Below the pieces are notes generated by a model. The model was not told the DNA's origin. It searched no databases and saw nothing but the letters and a program-made list of their open reading frames with translations. A program made the translations under genes and the position numbers. Of a DNA stretch of 64,000 bases, positions 25,039-33,445 are shown one piece after another. Position 1 is the first letter of the stretch. Each line of letters opens with the position of its first letter. Source of the DNA: Eubacteriales bacterium (lineage in GTDB: Bacteria > Bacillota > Clostridia > Oscillospirales > Oscillospiraceae). The stretch is taken from contig JAUNNH010000007.1 of assembly GCA_030531505.1 (NCBI GenBank), positions 34,691-98,690 on the forward strand, in the 5' to 3' direction.

Positions 25039-26391
25039 ATGAACAACAACGAGCATTGGGAAGAGACCGGCTGGTATGAACCGCTGCGGAGCACACCGGC
25101 GGCGACCTCCGTTCCCCGGAAGAAAGCACGCCGCGGCTGGACGCCCGGGCGCGTGCTGGGGGCCATTGCGCTGGTGATGCTGTTTATCGTCGGCAGCTCG
25201 CTTGCGTTCGCAACGCCCTACAGCGCCTCGGCCGATGATCTGGCCGGGGGCAGGTCGAAGGGCCAGAATCCCTTCTCCGGGTGGGACGGCTCTTTCGGAA
25301 AGAACGATGAGACGCCTCAAGCGGACGGGGACGGCTCCCTGCCGGAGAACTGGGCGGATTTCTTCGAGAACTACTATGAGACCATCCAGGAGGATGTCGC
25401 AAATATCGACATCGAGCGCGCGGAGCTTCCGATCGACTTCGAACTGGAGCTGCAGGAGACCGGAGCGGACGAGCTGAGCCTGCAGGCACTCTATATCGAC
25501 TGCGCCCCCTCCATCGTCGGCATCTCCGCCTATCAGGGCGAGAAAGACGGATATAGCTGGGGGACGGGTGTGATCCTCTCTCCCGACGGGCTGATCCTCA
25601 CCAACACCCACGTCATCGATGAAAGCGACCATGCGACCGTGACGCTCTACAACGACGAGGTCTATCCCGCCCGTCTGGTCGGGGCGGACGCGATCAGCGA
25701 CATCGCGGTATTGAAGATCGAGGCGGAGGGTCTGCACCCGGCCGCCTTCGGCCAGAGCGGCCAGCTGCGCGTCGGCGATCCGGTCGCGGCGATCGGCAAC
25801 CCCCTGGGAGAGGAGTTCCGCAGCACGCTCACCAACGGCATCATCTCCGCCATTGAGCGCGGCGTCAACTATAACGGCCGAACCATGACACTGCTGCAGA
25901 CCAACACGGCGCTGAACGAGGGCAACTCCGGCGGCGCGCTGTTCAACATGTATGGCCAGGTGATCGGCATCACCAACATGAAGATGATGTCCTCCTATTC
26001 GAGTATCGAGGGCATCGGCTTTGCGATCCCGTCCGCGACGGTGCGCGGCGTGGTGGAAGCCCTGGTCCGCGAGGGCGAGGTGCGTGGGCGCCCGGCCATC
26101 GGCATCACCGTCGGCGCCATCCCGGAGAACGCCGTCAGCCATTACGAGCTGCCGGAGGGCCTCTATATCTCCGCCGTCTCGGAGGGCTCTGACGCGGAAA
26201 AGCAGGGCATCCTGCCCGGCGATATCCTGACGGCGGTGAACGGTACACCGGTCAAAACGACCGACGAGGTCAACGCGCTCAAGAGCGAGATGAAGGTCGG
26301 CGACACGATGCAGTTTACGATCTGGCGCGAGGGCGAGATCCTGGAGTTCACGGTCGCGCTGGTGGACACCAACGATATCTACGGAAAGTAA
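25039..26391 (+). CDS. HtrA/DegP-like membrane-anchored serine protease with PDZ domain
   Basis: A 450-residue S1C protease. A cytoplasmic N-terminus of about 38 residues precedes one transmembrane helix (39-60) and a linker rich in Asp, Gly and Ser. The trypsin-like domain has His191 (NTHV), Asp221 (SDIAVL) and Ser297 (GNSGGA), and a C-terminal PDZ domain begins near residue 350. It degrades or refolds misfolded envelope proteins. ATG 25039 is chosen because GGAGAG precedes it at normal distance; an in-frame GTG at 25018 has no such site. It is likely co-transcribed with the upstream kinase. Confidence 0.93.
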   Translation: MNNNEHWEETGWYEPLRSTPAATSVPRKKARRGWTPGRVLGAIALVMLFIVGSSLAFATPYSASADDLAGGRSKGQNPFSGWDGSFGKNDETPQADGDGSLPENWADFFENYYETIQEDVANIDIERAELPIDFELELQETGADELSLQALYIDCAPSIVGISAYQGEKDGYSWGTGVILSPDGLILTNTHVIDESDHATVTLYNDEVYPARLVGADAISDIAVLKIEAEGLHPAAFGQSGQLRVGDPVAAIGNPLGEEFRSTLTNGIISAIERGVNYNGRTMTLLQTNTALNEGNSGGALFNMYGQVIGITNMKMMSSYSSIEGIGFAIPSATVRGVVEALVREGEVRGRPAIGITVGAIPENAVSHYELPEGLYISAVSEGSDAEKQGILPGDILTAVNGTPVKTTDEVNALKSEMKVGDTMQFTIWREGEILEFTVALVDTNDIYGK

Positions 26392-26478
26392 GAGCCGGAA
26401 GAACGCCTGCGGGCCGTGACGAGCTTCTCTTCTCACCGCCCGCAGCCGCCGCTTCCAATCATTCCCGCCTCAAGCGCA

Positions 26479-26507
26479 TTGACTTTTTTGAAAAGATAGA
26501 GTAGAGT
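26479..26507 (+). promoter_or_regulatory. Sigma-A-like promoter of mntP
   Basis: TTGACT at 26479-26484, a 17-base spacer and TAGAGT at 26502-26507, 22 bases before the likely start codon. The transcript leader is too short for a manganese riboswitch. Confidence 0.6.
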
Positions 26508-26529
26508 ACCGCGTATGGGAGTTGGTAAC

Positions 26530-27093
26530 ATGAGGCTTGCGGAACTGATGGTGATCGCGGTCGGCTTGAGCATGGATGCCTTTGCCGTGTCCGTGTGCAA
26601 GGGGCTGAGCGTGCGAAAGCTGCAGATCCGGCATGCGCTCCTGGCGGGGCTCTATTTCGGGGGCTTTCAGTTCCTTATGCCGGTGCTCGGCTGGCTGCTG
26701 GGCTACCGCTTTGAGGCGCTCATCACAAGCGTCGATCACTGGATCGCCTTCGGGCTCCTGGGCGTGATCGGCGTCAACATGATCCGGGAATCCTTCTCGG
26801 ATGCGGAAAAGCTGGATGATGATTTCGCCTTTCGGGCGATGCTGCCCCTGGCTGTCGCCACGAGCATCGACGCGCTCGCGGTAGGCGTGACCTTCGCGTT
26901 CCTGGCGGTGCGGATCCTCCCGGCGGCGCTGCTCATCGGCCTGACGACCTTTGTGCTCTCCGCGCTCGGGATCAAGATCGGGCACGTTTTCGGGCTGTGC
27001 TGGAAAGCGTGGGCCGAGCGGATCGGCGGCATTATCCTGGTGCTGATGGGCGTAAAGATCCTGCTGGAACATTTAGGCATTTTGAACGTCTGA
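26530..27093 (+). CDS. mntP: Manganese efflux pump MntP
   Basis: A 187-residue protein with six hydrophobic helices and the two family Asp motifs, GLSMDAFAVSV in helix 1 and ATSIDALAVGV in helix 4, which bind the exported Mn(II). ATG 26530 fits the family N-terminus and has GGGAG upstream; an ATG 15 bases earlier would add five residues. It precedes the first VanY-like gene by 21 bases. Confidence 0.93.
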   Translation: MRLAELMVIAVGLSMDAFAVSVCKGLSVRKLQIRHALLAGLYFGGFQFLMPVLGWLLGYRFEALITSVDHWIAFGLLGVIGVNMIRESFSDAEKLDDDFAFRAMLPLAVATSIDALAVGVTFAFLAVRILPAALLIGLTTFVLSALGIKIGHVFGLCWKAWAERIGGIILVLMGVKILLEHLGILNV

Positions 27094-27114
27094 TACATAA
27101 AGGCATTTCGAGAC

Positions 27115-27993
27115 ATGATAGTCAGGAAGAATCAAACCAACCGCCTTGCGGACGCGCTGATCGCCGTTGCGATCGCGGCGCTGATGCTCGGCGTCGGCCT
27201 GCAGATCTGGCTGGGCGTGCGGCAGTACAAAGAGAGTTGTGAGGCCGCGGGCGCGGCGCTCTCCGCGATCCGGCAGACGGCCGGGATCCAGGCGGAGAAG
27301 GAGCGCGGCCGGGTCATCGCGATCGCGGCGGATGCGCAGGAGCGGGCGGAGGCGCGGCTCCGGCGCTCCGCAGAAAAGAAGGGGAGCATCCAGCGCGACA
27401 AACATCTGGAGCTGCTGATGCTGGTCAACCCCTGGAATGAGCTGCCGGAGGGCTACGTGCCGGAGCTGGCGCCCGTGAGCCACTGGAACCAGATGGTCAG
27501 CGGTTATGAGGCGGATGTGCGCTGCGCCGAAGAGATCACGCAGATGCTTAACGACTGCATGCTCGGCGGCGGGATGCCCACCGTCTGCTCCGCTTATCGA
27601 ACGCAGGAATATCAGCAGATGCTCTTCGACAACAAGATCAAGCGTCTGATCGAGGATGAGGGCGTGAATCCGGAGGAGGCGCCCGCTCTGGCCGCCACCA
27701 CGGTGGCCCTGCCCGGCACCAGCGAGCACCAGCTCGGCCTGGCTCTCGACATCATCGATGACAACTACCCCTATCTGAACGAGGCTCAGGAATGGACCCC
27801 GACGCAGATTTGGCTGATGGAGCACTCCTGGGAGTATGGCTTCATCCTGCGTTACCCGAACGGGACCAGCGATATCACCGGTATCATCTATGAACCATGG
27901 CATTATCGCTATGTCGGGCAGGCACACGCCCGCGCGATCCACGAGCTGGGCGTGACGCTGGAGGAATACTTGGCGATGCGCCGCGGCCGGTAA
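27115..27993 (+). CDS. VanY-type M15 D-alanyl-D-alanine carboxypeptidase
   Basis: A 292-residue cell-wall peptidase with an N-terminal membrane anchor (about 12-34) and a coiled, Ala/Glu/Arg-rich linker. The catalytic domain has Arg162 in SAYRT, zinc ligands His205 and Asp212 in SEHQLGLALD, catalytic Glu260 and ligand His263 in EPWHYRYVG. It trims the terminal D-Ala from peptidoglycan stems outside the membrane. Complete and probably active. A shorter paralog follows. Confidence 0.93.
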   Translation: MIVRKNQTNRLADALIAVAIAALMLGVGLQIWLGVRQYKESCEAAGAALSAIRQTAGIQAEKERGRVIAIAADAQERAEARLRRSAEKKGSIQRDKHLELLMLVNPWNELPEGYVPELAPVSHWNQMVSGYEADVRCAEEITQMLNDCMLGGGMPTVCSAYRTQEYQQMLFDNKIKRLIEDEGVNPEEAPALAATTVALPGTSEHQLGLALDIIDDNYPYLNEAQEWTPTQIWLMEHSWEYGFILRYPNGTSDITGIIYEPWHYRYVGQAHARAIHELGVTLEEYLAMRRGR

Positions 27994-28101
27994 GTTTAGG
28001 AAGATTTCTTAAAAATTGTGAAAACAGCCGCGTCTCTCTGTCAATCGACGGGAAACTGTGATATGATGAGGCTGTAAAGCTCCTGGAGAGGGGGAAAAAC
28101 A

Positions 28102-28761
28102 ATGAGTCCAAGAACGCACGTCAAGGCACCGGCTCGGAAACGGGTCCATCCGATTGTCATCGTGCTGATCGTTTTGCTGCTCCTGGTCGTCGCCGCCCTG
28201 GTGGCCCTGCGTCTGCTCGGCTGGAGCGGGCAACGTGTAGAAGGAACGCTGACCGCGCTGGTGAACCCCTGGAACCCCGTGGATATGGCGGGTTATCGCC
28301 CGACCCTGACGGAGGTGGAGGGCAGGCAGGTGGATCAGAGCTGCGCGCAGCCGCTTGCGAATCTGCTAAGCGCCTGCCGCTCAGCTGGCCATTCCCCGAT
28401 CCTGAGCGCGGGCTATATCAGCCGCGACGAGCTGGAGGCCGGGGCTGCGGCCGACGAGGGGGCGGAGGCTGGCTTCTCCGAGCATGAGATCGGCCTGGCG
28501 GTCGATATTCTGGATGCGGACAGCAGCGATCCCGCGAGCAGCGCTGTGGCCGCCTGGCTGCGGGACAACGCCTGGGAATACGGCTTTATCCAGCGTTACC
28601 CGGAAGGGAGCGAGGAGAGCACGGGCATGGCGTACCTCCCCTGGCACTATCGCTATGTGGGGGAATCCGCCGCGTCGCAGATCCAGCAGCTTGGCATCAC
28701 GCTGGAGGACTATGTCAATATGTTCTTCAACGATTCGGCCGCCGTGGTGTTTGAACGATAG
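28102..28761 (+). CDS. VanY-like M15 paralog with altered catalytic residues
   Basis: A 219-residue paralog of the preceding gene with one N-terminal helix (17-38) and the shared LVNPWNP segment. Zinc ligands His128 and Asp135 (SEHEIGLAVD) and His182 (PWHYRYVG) are kept. The catalytic Glu before PWH is Leu179, and the SAYRT arginine region reads SAGYISRDE. It may bind peptidoglycan without cutting it, or use another base. The gene has its own ribosome binding site (GAGAGGGGG) and a terminator, so it does not look like a decayed sequence. Confidence 0.88.
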   Translation: MSPRTHVKAPARKRVHPIVIVLIVLLLLVVAALVALRLLGWSGQRVEGTLTALVNPWNPVDMAGYRPTLTEVEGRQVDQSCAQPLANLLSACRSAGHSPILSAGYISRDELEAGAAADEGAEAGFSEHEIGLAVDILDADSSDPASSAVAAWLRDNAWEYGFIQRYPEGSEESTGMAYLPWHYRYVGESAASQIQQLGITLEDYVNMFFNDSAAVVFER

Positions 28762-28781
28762 TTTTGTGTTATATGAGTCAG

Positions 28782-28822
28782 AGCAGAACGCCGGACCTTT
28801 CGGTCCGGCGTTCTGCTTTTTG
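28782..28822 (+). terminator. Intrinsic terminator between converging VanY-like and NUDIX genes
   Basis: A 16-bp perfect stem (28782-28797 with 28802-28817) with a four-base loop and five T after it. It lies in the 66 bases between converging genes. Confidence 0.9.
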
Positions 28823-28827
28823 TACCG

Positions 28828-29388
28828 TTATGGGAAGAAGGGCAGCTTCTCGTTGAGCTTTTTGTAGATCCGCTCGACGAACCAGGGCTCGGTGGACGCC
28901 TCCGGCGCCTCCTCGAGCGGGAACCAGCGCACCCCACTGTTCTCCGCCTCGCAGACGCGCAGCGTATCGCGCTCGTCCGCTTCGATCAGATAGGTCACGT
29001 TCAGATGCAGATGGCTGGAGACATAGGCGCCGCGCTTTTCGTGTCCGTCGACGGTGAGCGATTCCAGCGAATAGATCGCCGTGCTCACGGGACGCAGATG
29101 CTCCACGCCGGTCTCCTCCCGCACCTCGCGCAGCGCCACAGCGAGCAGATCCGTCTCCCCGTCGGCGTGCCCGCCGGTCCAGGACCAGGAGCCGTAGAGC
29201 TTGTGATAGACCATGAGCACCTTGTCACGCGCGGGATTGACCACCCAGGCAGAGGCTGTCATATGCGCGAGCGTATTGCTGCGCAGAAAGGCGTCAGGGT
29301 TGTGGTCGAGAAAGTGCAGGATCAGCTCCCGATCCCGTGCCTCCTGTTCGTTGTAGGGCACATAGGCCGCAATATCGTCCCGGATCAT
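28828..29388 (-). CDS. NUDIX hydrolase
   Basis: A 186-residue NUDIX protein with the full box GGHADGETDLLAVALREVREETGV, split here only in description: Gly-rich start, REVREETG end near residue 95. It hydrolyses nucleoside-diphosphate-linked substrates with metal; the substrate is unknown. Its ATG overlaps the stop of the nitrilase gene (ATGA at 29388-29385), so it is translationally coupled as the last gene of an operon of at least three genes. Confidence 0.9.
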   Translation of the reverse strand: MIRDDIAAYVPYNEQEARDRELILHFLDHNPDAFLRSNTLAHMTASAWVVNPARDKVLMVYHKLYGSWSWTGGHADGETDLLAVALREVREETGVEHLRPVSTAIYSLESLTVDGHEKRGAYVSSHLHLNVTYLIEADERDTLRVCEAENSGVRWFPLEEAPEASTEPWFVERIYKKLNEKLPFFP

Positions 29389-30215
29389 GTCGTCACCTCA
29401 TAGACGTCCCGCCGCAGATGCAGGAAGGTGGGAAGCTGCTGCCGCACTGTGTCGATGCGCCCGAGATCAAGCTCGCTGTACAGGATCTGCTCGGTCTCGT
29501 CGCAGCTCGCAATCACGGTGCCGAGCGGATCGACCACGGTGGAGTGGCCCCAGCACTCGTAAGAGAAGCCCTCATAACGCGCCGCCGAGGCGCCGACCAT
29601 AAAGAGCTCGTTGTCCACCGCGCGGCTGCGCAGGCTCAGCTCCCAGTGGGCGGGGCCGGTGGTGAGGTTGAACTGCGCGGGCAGGAAGATCACCTTGGCG
29701 CCGCGCACGGCCATCGCACGGAAGAGCTCGGGAAAGCGCAGGTCGAAGCAGACCGCGAGGCCCATCGTGCCGAAGGCAGTCTCAAAGGTCGTGACGGCCT
29801 CACCGGGGGTAAAGGTGTGCGACTCATGAAAGCGCATGCCGGGCAGATCCACGTCAAACAGGTGGACCTTCCGGTGCCGGGCGAGCTCCAGGCCCTCAGC
29901 GTCGAAGACGAAGGCAGTGTTATAAAGATGTTCCCCCTCACGTTCGGGGACGGAACCGCCGACCAGGATCAGGCCGTACTCCTTCGCCCAGGCGGAGAGC
30001 GACGCCACGGTCTCCTCGTGGCCGCGGGCCGCGAAGGTCTTGAAATAGGCGCGGTCATAGGGACAGGCGAACATCTCCGGCAGCACGGCGATATCCGTGC
30101 CGTGCGCGGCCGCCTCGGCCAGCATGCGCCGCGCTTTCTCCATGGTCTGCGCATAATCCGTCTCGGTACGGAGCTGGAGCACCGCGAGGCGGATCGTCTG
30201 TTCGTTCACAGGCAT
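29385..30215 (-). CDS. Carbon-nitrogen hydrolase (nitrilase superfamily, omega-amidase-like)
   Basis: A 276-residue amidase with the catalytic triad Glu47 (LPEMF), Lys116 (HRKVHLFD) and Cys156 (VCFDLRFPEL). Overall it resembles Nit2/omega-amidase enzymes, which hydrolyse alpha-keto acid amides such as alpha-ketoglutaramate. It overlaps the upstream DUF1643 gene by 10 bases and the NUDIX gene by 4. The three may form a small metabolite-repair operon, which is inference. Confidence 0.92.
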   Translation of the reverse strand: MPVNEQTIRLAVLQLRTETDYAQTMEKARRMLAEAAAHGTDIAVLPEMFACPYDRAYFKTFAARGHEETVASLSAWAKEYGLILVGGSVPEREGEHLYNTAFVFDAEGLELARHRKVHLFDVDLPGMRFHESHTFTPGEAVTTFETAFGTMGLAVCFDLRFPELFRAMAVRGAKVIFLPAQFNLTTGPAHWELSLRSRAVDNELFMVGASAARYEGFSYECWGHSTVVDPLGTVIASCDETEQILYSELDLGRIDTVRQQLPTFLHLRRDVYEVTT

Positions 30216-30826
30216 GTCAGATAACCCTCCACGTCAAAGGGGCGTGTGACCTCGTCCCTGCGCAGGTACAGCGGGTGGTGGGGGTGCCCCTTGGCGGAGC
30301 ATTTCCCGGCGCAGAGCCAGTGCCCTCCGTACTGCTGTCCCAGCTGCACCATCTCCCGCACGCAGTCCGGGAGATAGGGACGTTTCTCGATGATGGTGCC
30401 CCAGGCTGCCCAGATGGCGGGGGACACGCCATTTTCCGCGACGCGGGAGAGGATGTAGGCGAAGGCCTTCATATTTTCCCGGTGCAGATGCTCGTTGCGC
30501 TCGCGGTCCATGTCGTCGGGGCGGGTAGCCCGCTGGGCGTAGACGTTAAACATGATCCAGCTGTCAAAGCCGTTGCCCGCCGCGATGCGCGCGACGGACT
30601 TGAGCGTGTTGTCCAGATCGTCCGGCGCGGCGGTGGAGGGATTGATGCCGATGCAGATGAGCGGATCCCGCCCACGGGTGCCGAGAATGTAACGGTATTC
30701 GGTATAGAAGTCCGGCACGTAGAGCCATTTTTCGGCGTCGTAGGCGCCGGAGCGGCCGGAGAGGGCCAGCGCATCCTCAAAATCCAGCAGTTCGATCGCC
30801 TGGGTCGCCCCGTTTGGAATGTGCAT
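30206..30826 (-). CDS. DUF1643 domain protein
   Basis: A 206-residue protein with the DUF1643 pattern: EYRYILGTRGRDPLICIGINPSTA near residue 45, FNVYAQRATRPDDM near 95 and the C-terminal HPLYL. The family has no firmly established function; its NPSTA and RAT motifs suggest an enzyme. It is the first gene of the overlapping DUF1643, nitrilase and NUDIX set, with the AEC transporter gene 7 bases upstream. Confidence 0.85.
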   Translation of the reverse strand: MHIPNGATQAIELLDFEDALALSGRSGAYDAEKWLYVPDFYTEYRYILGTRGRDPLICIGINPSTAAPDDLDNTLKSVARIAAGNGFDSWIMFNVYAQRATRPDDMDRERNEHLHRENMKAFAYILSRVAENGVSPAIWAAWGTIIEKRPYLPDCVREMVQLGQQYGGHWLCAGKCSAKGHPHHPLYLRRDEVTRPFDVEGYLTCL

Positions 30827-30832
30827 GGCCGC

Positions 30833-31756
30833 TCACCCCAACAGCAGGATCAGCACCGGGATCGTCACAACGGAGAGCAGCGTACTCTGCAGGACGCCCT
30901 CCGCGGCAAAGAGCCCGTCGCGTCCGTACTGAATGGCGAAGACCGTGACCATCACGGCGCTGGGGCTCGCCGCGAGGAGCATGCAGGTCATGAGCAGCAC
31001 GGGATCGCTCGTGAAGAGGCGGAGGATCAGCCAGGTCAGGATGGGGACGACGAGATTCCGGAGGAAGCTCACGAGGTACAGCTCCTTGTTCCGGAAAGCG
31101 TCCGTCAGGTTCGCGCTGCTCATGGTGAAGCCGATCACCAGCAGCGAGACGGGCATCGTGGCTCCGTTGAGGGCCGCGGTGAACTCCCGCACGATGCCGG
31201 GGACAGGGATGCGCAGCAGAAAGATGAAGACGGCAAGGAGCGTCGCGATGAGGGCCGCAGAGAAAATGTCCCGCACGCGCGGGGTGCTGCTCTTGTCGCT
31301 CTTCATCCGCCACACGCCGTATATGTAGGCGTAAAGATTGAAGGGAATGCAGGAGAGCGCGCAGTAGAACACCGCATCGGACCCAAAGAGAGACTGGGCG
31401 ACGGGGAGACCGATGAACATGGTGTTGCTCAGACCGACCAGCAGCTCGAAAACCGGGGCACGCATCGGGTTATGCCGGATGGGGAGGAAGCGGATGATGA
31501 GCGCGGCAAACACGAAGCCCACGCCCAGCGCCGCGAAGAGGATGAGCATGAGCCGCCCAAGCTCGCCCGCGCTGACCTGCCGGTCGGAGATGAAGACGGA
31601 ATTGAGGATCGTGGCCGGCAGAAACACATTCAGTGCCAGCCAGCTGGCGCTGCGCCCGAAGCTGCGGTCCACCGCCCCGCTGCGGGCGATGAAATAGCCG
31701 ATCAGCATCATGGCGCAGAAAATGGCCATTTTACCGATAAGAACAGATAATTCCAT
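30833..31756 (-). CDS. AEC family transporter (auxin efflux carrier/malate permease type)
   Basis: A 307-residue membrane protein with ten hydrophobic helices and the central GLSNTMFIGLPVAQSLFG motif of the AEC family. These move organic acids or other small anions. ATG 31756 matches the usual family start (MELSVLIGK); a GTG three codons earlier is possible, and neither has a strong ribosome binding site. It lies 7 bases before the DUF1643 gene and 15 bases after mgtE in transcription order. Confidence 0.88.
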   Translation of the reverse strand: MELSVLIGKMAIFCAMMLIGYFIARSGAVDRSFGRSASWLALNVFLPATILNSVFISDRQVSAGELGRLMLILFAALGVGFVFAALIIRFLPIRHNPMRAPVFELLVGLSNTMFIGLPVAQSLFGSDAVFYCALSCIPFNLYAYIYGVWRMKSDKSSTPRVRDIFSAALIATLLAVFIFLLRIPVPGIVREFTAALNGATMPVSLLVIGFTMSSANLTDAFRNKELYLVSFLRNLVVPILTWLILRLFTSDPVLLMTCMLLAASPSAVMVTVFAIQYGRDGLFAAEGVLQSTLLSVVTIPVLILLLG

Positions 31757-31771
31757 AGGGATCACGCTTTC

Positions 31772-33190
31772 TCAGATATGTAGGATCAGCTTGGCGATGA
31801 AAATATAGATGAGCAGCGATACGGCGTCTGTCAGAGTGGTGATGAGCGGGTTTGCCATGACGGCGGGATCAAGCCCGACCTTCTCCGCCCCGATGGGGAG
31901 GAGGCTGCCGACGAGCTTGGCGAACATGACGACGAATACAATGGAGAGGCTCACCGTAGCGGCGACGGCGACGGTGACGTTCGCGTTGCCGAGCAGCATC
32001 CGGTCGAGCAGCAGCATCTTGCCGAAATTGACCGCCGCGAGCGTGAGGCCGCAGAGGATGGAGGTGCGCCACTCCTTCCAGAGGACGGAGAGCGCGTCCT
32101 GCGGCTCGGTGTCGCCCAGAGAGAGGGAACGGATGACGGCGGTCGCGGCCTGCCCGCCGGAGTTGCCTCCGGTGCCCATCAGCATCGGAATGAAGGGGAT
32201 TAGCCCCGCTACGACGGAGAGCCGCTCCTCAAAAGAGGTCAGGATCATGCTGGTGAAGGTGGCCGAAAGCATCAGGAACATCAGCCAGGGAATGCGGTTT
32301 TTCCACATCTCGATGGGACCGGTGCGGGAATAAGGCTTGTCGGAGGGCGTCATACCGGCCATCAACTCGATGTCCTCGGTGGCCTCCTGTTCCATAACGT
32401 CGATGACGTCGTCGACCGTTACAATGCCGACCAGCCGCCCCTCGGTGTCGACGACGGGCATGGCCATCAGGTCGTAGTCCGAGAACTTTTCGGACACGCT
32501 CTCCTGGTCCTCGGTCGTGGTGGCGAAGATGACGTTGCGGTCCATCAGGTCCTCGATCACCGTGTCGTCGTCGTTCAGCAGCAGATCCTTGACGGTCACG
32601 ATGCCCTCCAGCTTGCGCGTCGAGGAGATGACGAAGCAGACGTAGATTGTCTCCTTGTCCTCGCCGATGCGGCGGATGCGGGCGATGGAGTCCTTGACGG
32701 ACATGTATTTTTTCAGATCCACGTACTCCGAGGTCATGATCGACCCGGCGGAGTTTTCGGGGAAGTGCATGTACTGGTTGATCAGATTGCGGGTCTGCGG
32801 CGTGGCGGAGCGCATGACACGCTTGACGACGTTCGCGGGCAGCTCCTCGAGCATGTCGACCGCGTCGTCCACGTACAGCTCCTCGACGATCCCGGCCAGC
32901 TCCGAGTCCGTGATGGCGTTGATGATGCGTTCCTGCTCGGGGGTATCGAAGTTTGCGAAAACGTCGGCGGCAGTGTCCTTGGAGAGCAGGCGGAAGACCA
33001 TGGGCATGCGGTTGTCCTCCAGCTCGGTGAGGAACTGCGCCACGTCGTATTCGTTCATTTCCTCCATGCGCCGCTGCAGCTCCTTGACGTTGCGGCTGTC
33101 AAGCAGCTCCATCAGCTCGTCGCTGCGCTTCTCCTGTATCGACTCGTAGTCCAGAGCCTCCAGGTTCTCGTTCTCTTCCACGGCGACCAC
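31772..33190 (-). CDS. mgtE: Magnesium transporter MgtE
   Basis: A 472-residue channel-type Mg2+ transporter. It has an N-terminal MgtE_N helical domain, two CBS domains (about residues 145-265) that sense cytoplasmic Mg2+, and a C-terminal membrane domain with MLMGTGGNSGGQAATAVIRSL, the ion-selectivity region. I choose GTG 33190 because AAGGGA precedes it at about 6 bases. A longer TTG start at 33247 would fall on the promoter itself. It may be transcribed with the AEC gene downstream. Confidence 0.9.
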   Translation of the reverse strand: MVAVEENENLEALDYESIQEKRSDELMELLDSRNVKELQRRMEEMNEYDVAQFLTELEDNRMPMVFRLLSKDTAADVFANFDTPEQERIINAITDSELAGIVEELYVDDAVDMLEELPANVVKRVMRSATPQTRNLINQYMHFPENSAGSIMTSEYVDLKKYMSVKDSIARIRRIGEDKETIYVCFVISSTRKLEGIVTVKDLLLNDDDTVIEDLMDRNVIFATTTEDQESVSEKFSDYDLMAMPVVDTEGRLVGIVTVDDVIDVMEQEATEDIELMAGMTPSDKPYSRTGPIEMWKNRIPWLMFLMLSATFTSMILTSFEERLSVVAGLIPFIPMLMGTGGNSGGQAATAVIRSLSLGDTEPQDALSVLWKEWRTSILCGLTLAAVNFGKMLLLDRMLLGNANVTVAVAATVSLSIVFVVMFAKLVGSLLPIGAEKVGLDPAVMANPLITTLTDAVSLLIYIFIAKLILHI

Positions 33191-33218
33191 CTCATTTCCC
33201 TTGTATACAGTATCTTTC

Positions 33219-33247
33219 AGTTTAGCATATCCGGCGTCTGAATACAA
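33219..33247 (-). promoter_or_regulatory. Sigma-A-like promoter of mgtE
   Basis: On the - strand TTGTAT (33247-33242), a 17-base spacer and TAAACT (33224-33219). The leader to the GTG start is only about 20-25 bases, too short for a magnesium riboswitch. Confidence 0.55.
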
Positions 33248-33445
33248 GGAAAATCGGGTGTTCGACCTCCTCGCCGTACAGCCGCGGAAAAAGACCGGCC
33301 GGCCGCAGAAGAGGGCTGCCCGGCGGTATTTCCCATCCTTTCCCTCAGCAAAGTTCTCCGATTTTACAGCGCCAAGTGACCGCCTTCTTGATGAGAGGAC
33401 CCGTATAATGTACCCACTTTATGTTCGTCTGGGAGGATGGATGAC

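Noticed and set aside
23518-26436. A 972-residue open frame on the - strand opposite the kinase and HtrA genes
   Set aside because: It is a shadow of high-GC codon bias. The + strand encodes two complete families with catalytic motifs, and the - frame has no family motif.
26392-26529. Manganese riboswitch upstream of mntP
   Set aside because: The promoter leaves only about 20 bases of leader, and no yybP-ykoY consensus is seen.
33190-33445. Magnesium riboswitch (M-box) upstream of mgtE
   Set aside because: The best promoter lies only about 30 bases before the start codon, and the M-box consensus is not recognisable further up.
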